Origin: an archaeon
GTDB taxonomy: Archaea > Asgardarchaeota > Hermodarchaeia > Hermodarchaeales > Hermodarchaeaceae
DNA: 9,143 nucleotides
Assembly (NCBI GenBank): GCA_016550415.1
Contig: JABXGU010000295.1
Coordinates: forward strand, 1 to 9,143
Direction of reading: 5' to 3'
The notes beneath the pieces are model-generated. The model saw only the letters and a program-made list of their open reading frames with translations, did not search any database and was not told the origin of the DNA. The position numbers were made by a program, and so were the translations under genes. The number at the start of each line of letters is the position of its first letter. The stretch's first letter is position 1. This document shows positions 6,688-9,143 of this stretch, piece by piece.

Positions 6688-7301
6688 CACGTCAACCTCC
6701 CTTGTTGGGATAAGAGTCCCAAGACAACCTTAAAGGCGTTAATTGAGGTGATGATGAGGAGCCCATAGATTACAAAGAAGTTACCAATCGTATGAAGAGC
6801 GAGGGGTTGAATTTCAAAGGTCAAAAACACATAGATATTGGAAGGCAGGGTACCTTTCAAGAATTCGCCTTGATAAAGGAAGGCTTGGTGCATACAAAAC
6901 CATACACCCATACTCGCGAGAACAAGGGCTAAGAACCCAATGATTTTAAACAAATCTGAATGGCACAAAAAATGGACCAGTCGACTTTGAAACCGATGGG
7001 AAGGAGCATCAGATTTCTCAGTCATAATTAAAGTAAGGGATATAGGCAGAAAGAAGAGCACTAGTCCGATAGAGGCTAACAGGATTCCAATATCATGTAA
7101 TTGTGTTAGTGTGAATGCAGGAAGGATGACTATGAGCTCTGGAGGTAAATATTGGCCAAAATACAACTCCATGAAGGCTCTATCCAAAAAAGCTTCGACC
7201 CCAATAAAAACTAAAAGAAACGCGAAGATACTTAGCCCGATGAACACAGCCAATTCTTTCCGTTTAGCACGGAGCAGGTCTGGGGAAGAATTTGGTGACA
7301 T
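6687..7301 (-). CDS. four-helix membrane protein, first of a paralogous pair
   Basis: This 204-residue integral membrane protein has a basic N-terminus (RAKRK, 11-15) and helices at about 17-38, 67-90, 117-138 and 164-187. It is an internal duplication. Residues 16-89 and 116-187 each carry a helix ending near G-V, then A-F (42-43 and 140-141), an L-P loop (52-53 and 152-153) and L-H-x-I-G (68-72 and 169-173). The downstream gene repeats this plan twice more. The two proteins could form a heterodimer of four related units, which is inference. AGGGG (7313-7309) lies 7 bases before the ATG. TTAATTAAT (7349-7341) is a fair TATA candidate in an AT-rich 62-base gap after the NTF2-like gene. No known family or active-site motif is recognised. 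Confidence 0.8.
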   Translation of the reverse strand: MSPNSSPDLLRAKRKELAVFIGLSIFAFLLVFIGVEAFLDRAFMELYFGQYLPPELIVILPAFTLTQLHDIGILLASIGLVLFFLPISLTLIMTEKSDAPSHRFQSRLVHFLCHSDLFKIIGFLALVLASMGVWFCMHQAFLYQGEFLKGTLPSNIYVFLTFEIQPLALHTIGNFFVIYGLLIITSINAFKVVLGLLSQQGRLT

Positions 7302-7340
7302 TTTTGAGCCCCTGATTAGATTAATCCTTTAATTGATTCA

Positions 7341-7349
7341 TTAATTAAT
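7341..7349 (-). promoter_or_regulatory. candidate TATA box of the membrane-protein pair
   Basis: TTAATTAAT lies about 40 bases upstream of the ATG at 7301, which would give a leader of roughly 17 bases with an AGGGG site in it. TTAAAG at 7332-7327 is an alternative that would give an almost leaderless transcript. Confidence 0.3.
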
Positions 7350-7363
7350 CGATTTATGATTTT

Positions 7364-7846
7364 TTATGTGAGACCTCCAGAACAAATAGATTGAGCAAAA
7401 TCTGGCCAATTAAGGTTGACACAAAGAATCTTAACTAGGCTATTTCCGTAAATAAGCACTTCAGCCTGTTTAGATTGAATGCGACAACCATCATGAAGAG
7501 TTGCAGTGACAATGAACTTCTCGAAGAAAAGATTACCTTCAACCATCATGATCACGGGCTTAAATGATATAGAGTTAAGATTTTGAAACCTCTACTTTAA
7601 TCGACGATTGACTCCTTCGTAGCTAGAAAGTGTTATTCCGAGTAACTCAATAATACAACCTTTGTCGAAAAAGAGAATAATTTGGTCAACATCACCGGTT
7701 TTAATGGAATCGACAGATTCGTTTACAGCTTGAAGAATCGACGCGTTGGTTTGCATTATTTGCTTTCCCCATATTTGATCCAAATTTGTTTGCTTTATAA
7801 TTGGTGATAACTTTTCTGAAACGTTTTGTGGTAAAGGTTCGAACAT
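7364..7846 (-). pseudogene. NTF2/SnoaL-like protein split by one in-frame TAG
   Basis: The frame runs 84 codons from the ATG at 7846 to TAG at 7594-7592, then stays open in the same frame for 75 more codons to TAA at 7366-7364. Read through, it gives about 160 residues with the plan of the NTF2/SnoaL fold. An N-terminal helix leads to K-T-G-D-V-D, then F-F-D-K-G-C-I-I-E-L (strand). The amber codon follows near N-R-R-L-K. After it come V-E-G, F-x-V-T-A-T-L-H-D-G (strands) and A-E-V-L-I-Y-G-N-S-L-V (strand). This fold serves as a small-molecule pocket in isomerases, cyclases and binding proteins; no catalytic residues can be assigned. A gene caller would report 7592-7846 and 7364-7555 (GTG) separately. 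It starts 8 bases after the methyltransferase, so the two are probably co-transcribed. Readings are a recent nonsense mutation, amber decoding, or sequencing error. Confidence 0.6.
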
Positions 7847-7854
7847 AAATTGAA

Positions 7855-8523
7855 CTAAATTGCCAGAACTAATGCTACTGCTAAACCGAACATTGGTCGC
7901 ACCTGGGATAGTTTAATCTTAAATCCTGCAGCCATTAATGCCCTTTTAGCATAAATTGGTCGACAATCCACCCATTGTGGAAATCTCCTGTGAATCCATT
8001 CGTACATCCTAACAATCGATGAAGGTTCCTCAGGCTTTACTAGAGAAACAATACTGATCCTCCCTCCAGATTTGAGAACCCGTTTGCACTCCCCAAGTAA
8101 TCGCGGAATGTCAGGTGTGTCAAACAACTCAAGTGTGAAGCTCATAAACACTGCATCAAACTGCCTGTCTAATAGGGGAAGGGGTAAAGCATCACAACAA
8201 TACAGGATTACACGGTCATTGAGTGAGGTTCGTGAGATTCGCCGACGGGTTACTGCGCACATCCGTTCGGCGATGTCAATACCGACAACTCCGCCCTGTG
8301 GGCCAACTTTTTTCGCCAATTCGAGAATCCCATGGCCGGTGCCAAATCCTATCTCGAGAACCCTTTCACCGGGTTGAATATGAAGCAGTTCTATTCCTGC
8401 CATTGCATACGGTCTTTCAAATTGACCACCAATGTAATCATAAATCAGTCCGTATCGATTGTAAGTGTTTTTTGCTTCAGCTCTTGACCGGTTTACGCGA
8501 CTTATTGTAGGTAACTTTGACAT
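7855..8523 (-). CDS. class I SAM-dependent methyltransferase, UbiE/Methyltransf_11 type
   Basis: This 222-residue enzyme transfers a methyl group from S-adenosylmethionine to an unknown, probably small-molecule acceptor. Counting from the ATG at 8523, motif I is LEIGFGTGHG (56-65), the acidic residue after strand 2 is D83 in GIDIAERM, the adenine-side motif is CDALPLP (110-116), and FDAVFMSFTLELF (122-134) is motif IV. KSGGRISIVS is near 151-160. The YDYIGGQFERP opening and the DCRPIYAKRAL ... FGLAVALVLA end recall UbiE-like quinone or small-molecule methyltransferases. The frame extends to a TTG at 8598, but ATG 8523 is preferred because it gives the usual family length and follows a weak AGG. 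The NTF2-like gene starts 8 bases downstream, suggesting the two act on one pathway. The substrate cannot be told. Confidence 0.9.
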   Translation of the reverse strand: MSKLPTISRVNRSRAEAKNTYNRYGLIYDYIGGQFERPYAMAGIELLHIQPGERVLEIGFGTGHGILELAKKVGPQGGVVGIDIAERMCAVTRRRISRTSLNDRVILYCCDALPLPLLDRQFDAVFMSFTLELFDTPDIPRLLGECKRVLKSGGRISIVSLVKPEEPSSIVRMYEWIHRRFPQWVDCRPIYAKRALMAAGFKIKLSQVRPMFGLAVALVLAI

Positions 8524-8582
8524 GCTTAGACCTGCTTCAATAGAAGATAGTTTACTAAACCTCCCGCATCTAAAAATACTAC

Positions 8583-8589
8583 TATTTAA
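8583..8589 (-). promoter_or_regulatory. candidate TATA box of the methyltransferase operon
   Basis: TTAAATA on the minus strand is centred about 63 bases before the ATG at 8523. It would give a transcript start near 8559 and a leader of about 36 bases. It also argues against the longer TTG start at 8598, which would lie upstream of the transcript start. Confidence 0.3.
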
Positions 8590-8680
8590 TTTAGCCAAAA
8601 ATCGGGGAGAATCGTGATTGAACTAAGACCCTCATACGCGAAATAATTACCCCATCATTTGAGCTAAGAACAGACAAGCA

Positions 8681-8692
8681 TAATCGCGATTA
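8681..8692. promoter_or_regulatory. 12-bp perfect palindrome in a divergent intergenic region
   Basis: TAATCGCGATTA is fully self-complementary and lies in the 299-base gap between the methyltransferase operon and the exported protein, where a shared operator would be expected. It has the same TAA...TTA ends as the palindrome at 5614-5625 but a different centre, so a common regulator is not shown. The rest of the gap is AT-rich and holds no convincing gene. Confidence 0.35.
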
Positions 8693-8809
8693 CGATCTTC
8701 ATGACATCTATAATGATGAAAATCTATACAATCTGAAGCACGGTACACTTAAGAAGCATCTTCGAAATCGTTTTTCGGATTACTCGCTCTGTGTAATTCT
8801 GGAAATATC

Positions 8810-8813
8810 GAGG
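8810..8813 (+). promoter_or_regulatory. ribosome binding site of the exported protein
   Basis: GAGG lies 9 bases before the ATG at 8823 and supports that start. The frame is open back to 8622 but holds no ATG, GTG or TTG before 8823. Confidence 0.45.
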
Positions 8814-8822
8814 TTTACAAAT

Positions 8823-9143
8823 ATGCGAATTAATCGTAATATTGTAGTCCTTTTTGGAATTAGTTTACTGCTTCTTCCTTTTGTTTCAGTATGGTTTTCA
8901 GGATTTCCAATAACACCTTCAAGAACTGTCACGGCTTTGCCAGCACCAACCGTGACTCCTCGAATTCTCTATTACACTGAATTTGCCGATAATTCTCAAG
9001 GTATGACTGGTGAAGTCAAGAATACCTGGGAAGCTATCAACGACACTCATGGTACTAACTATATCCGAACTAATCTTACATCCTACACGGACCTTGCCGC
9101 CGAACTACCGAACCATGACATTCTACTCATCCCTGAACAAGAG
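8823..9143 (+). CDS. exported protein, N-terminal part, possible GATase-like fold
   Basis: The window holds the first 107 codons of a gene that runs past the right edge. Residues 1-6 are basic (MRINRN). Residues 7-27 form a hydrophobic segment (IVVLFGISLLLLPFVSVWF) that acts as a signal peptide or membrane anchor. A linker rich in T, P and A follows at about 31-46, and a folded domain starts near 47 (RILYYTEFADNS). The end (LTSYTDLAAELPNHDILLIPEQE) has the pattern of a class I glutamine-amidotransferase-like or DUF4350-like domain, in which a strand (DILLIP) follows a helix and leads to a loop. This is a weak call because the diagnostic part lies outside the window. The protein is expected on the outer face of the membrane or secreted. 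It is divergent from the methyltransferase operon. Confidence 0.75.
   Translation, partial: MRINRNIVVLFGISLLLLPFVSVWFSGFPITPSRTVTALPAPTVTPRILYYTEFADNSQGMTGEVKNTWEAINDTHGTNYIRTNLTSYTDLAAELPNHDILLIPEQE

Noticed and set aside
8072..8510. Plus-strand open frames opposite the methyltransferase
   Set aside because: They are antisense to a gene with clear SAM-binding motifs, and their composition is arginine-rich and unlike protein.
8524..8598. N-terminal extension of the methyltransferase from TTG 8598
   Set aside because: The extra 25 residues are not part of the fold, a TATA-like element lies inside them, and ATG 8523 gives a normal length.
8622..8822. In-frame open stretch upstream of the exported protein
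   Set aside because: It has no usual start codon and the signal peptide begins naturally at ATG 8823.

Overview
The window suggests a prokaryotic genome of moderate GC, more likely archaeal than bacterial. TATA-like boxes sit at archaeal distances from several starts. One gene (5684) seems to have a GTG start 27 bases from the centre of a TATATAT box, which fits a leaderless transcript. Other genes carry clear GGAGG-type ribosome binding sites. The large modular beta-rich protein and the small SNAP/TPR-like helical protein would fit an Asgard-type archaeon, but that placement is a guess. No rRNA, tRNA, CRISPR array or insertion sequence was found.

Left part, plus strand (296-5451): a two-gene operon encodes a 247-residue charged coiled-coil protein and a 1465-residue protein without a signal peptide. 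The large protein contains about six copies of a beta-rich module with a period near 115 residues. After these come a long beta-rich region, a coiled coil, a tryptophan-rich turn, a duplicated helical hairpin and a beta-rich tail. The second gene's AGGAGG overlaps the first gene's stop codon, so the two are probably made together and may act together. I do not recognise a function.

Middle (5452-6690): a 232-base gap holds two tiny ORFs in one frame, a perfect 12-bp palindrome and a TATA box. It leads to a 121-residue helical protein that converges on a minus-strand pair of membrane proteins. That pair (7301-6070) shares a four-base stop/start junction. Each protein carries two copies of a two-helix membrane unit, so the pair encodes four diverged copies.

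Right part: a minus-strand pair encodes a class I SAM-dependent methyltransferase (8523-7855) and, 8 bases later, an NTF2/SnoaL-like protein (7846-7364) split by one in-frame TAG. Across a 299-base divergent gap with a 12-bp palindrome, an exported protein begins at 8823 and runs off the window.

The points most worth a second look are the modular giant protein with its coiled-coil partner, the amber-interrupted NTF2-like gene, and the four-copy membrane pair.
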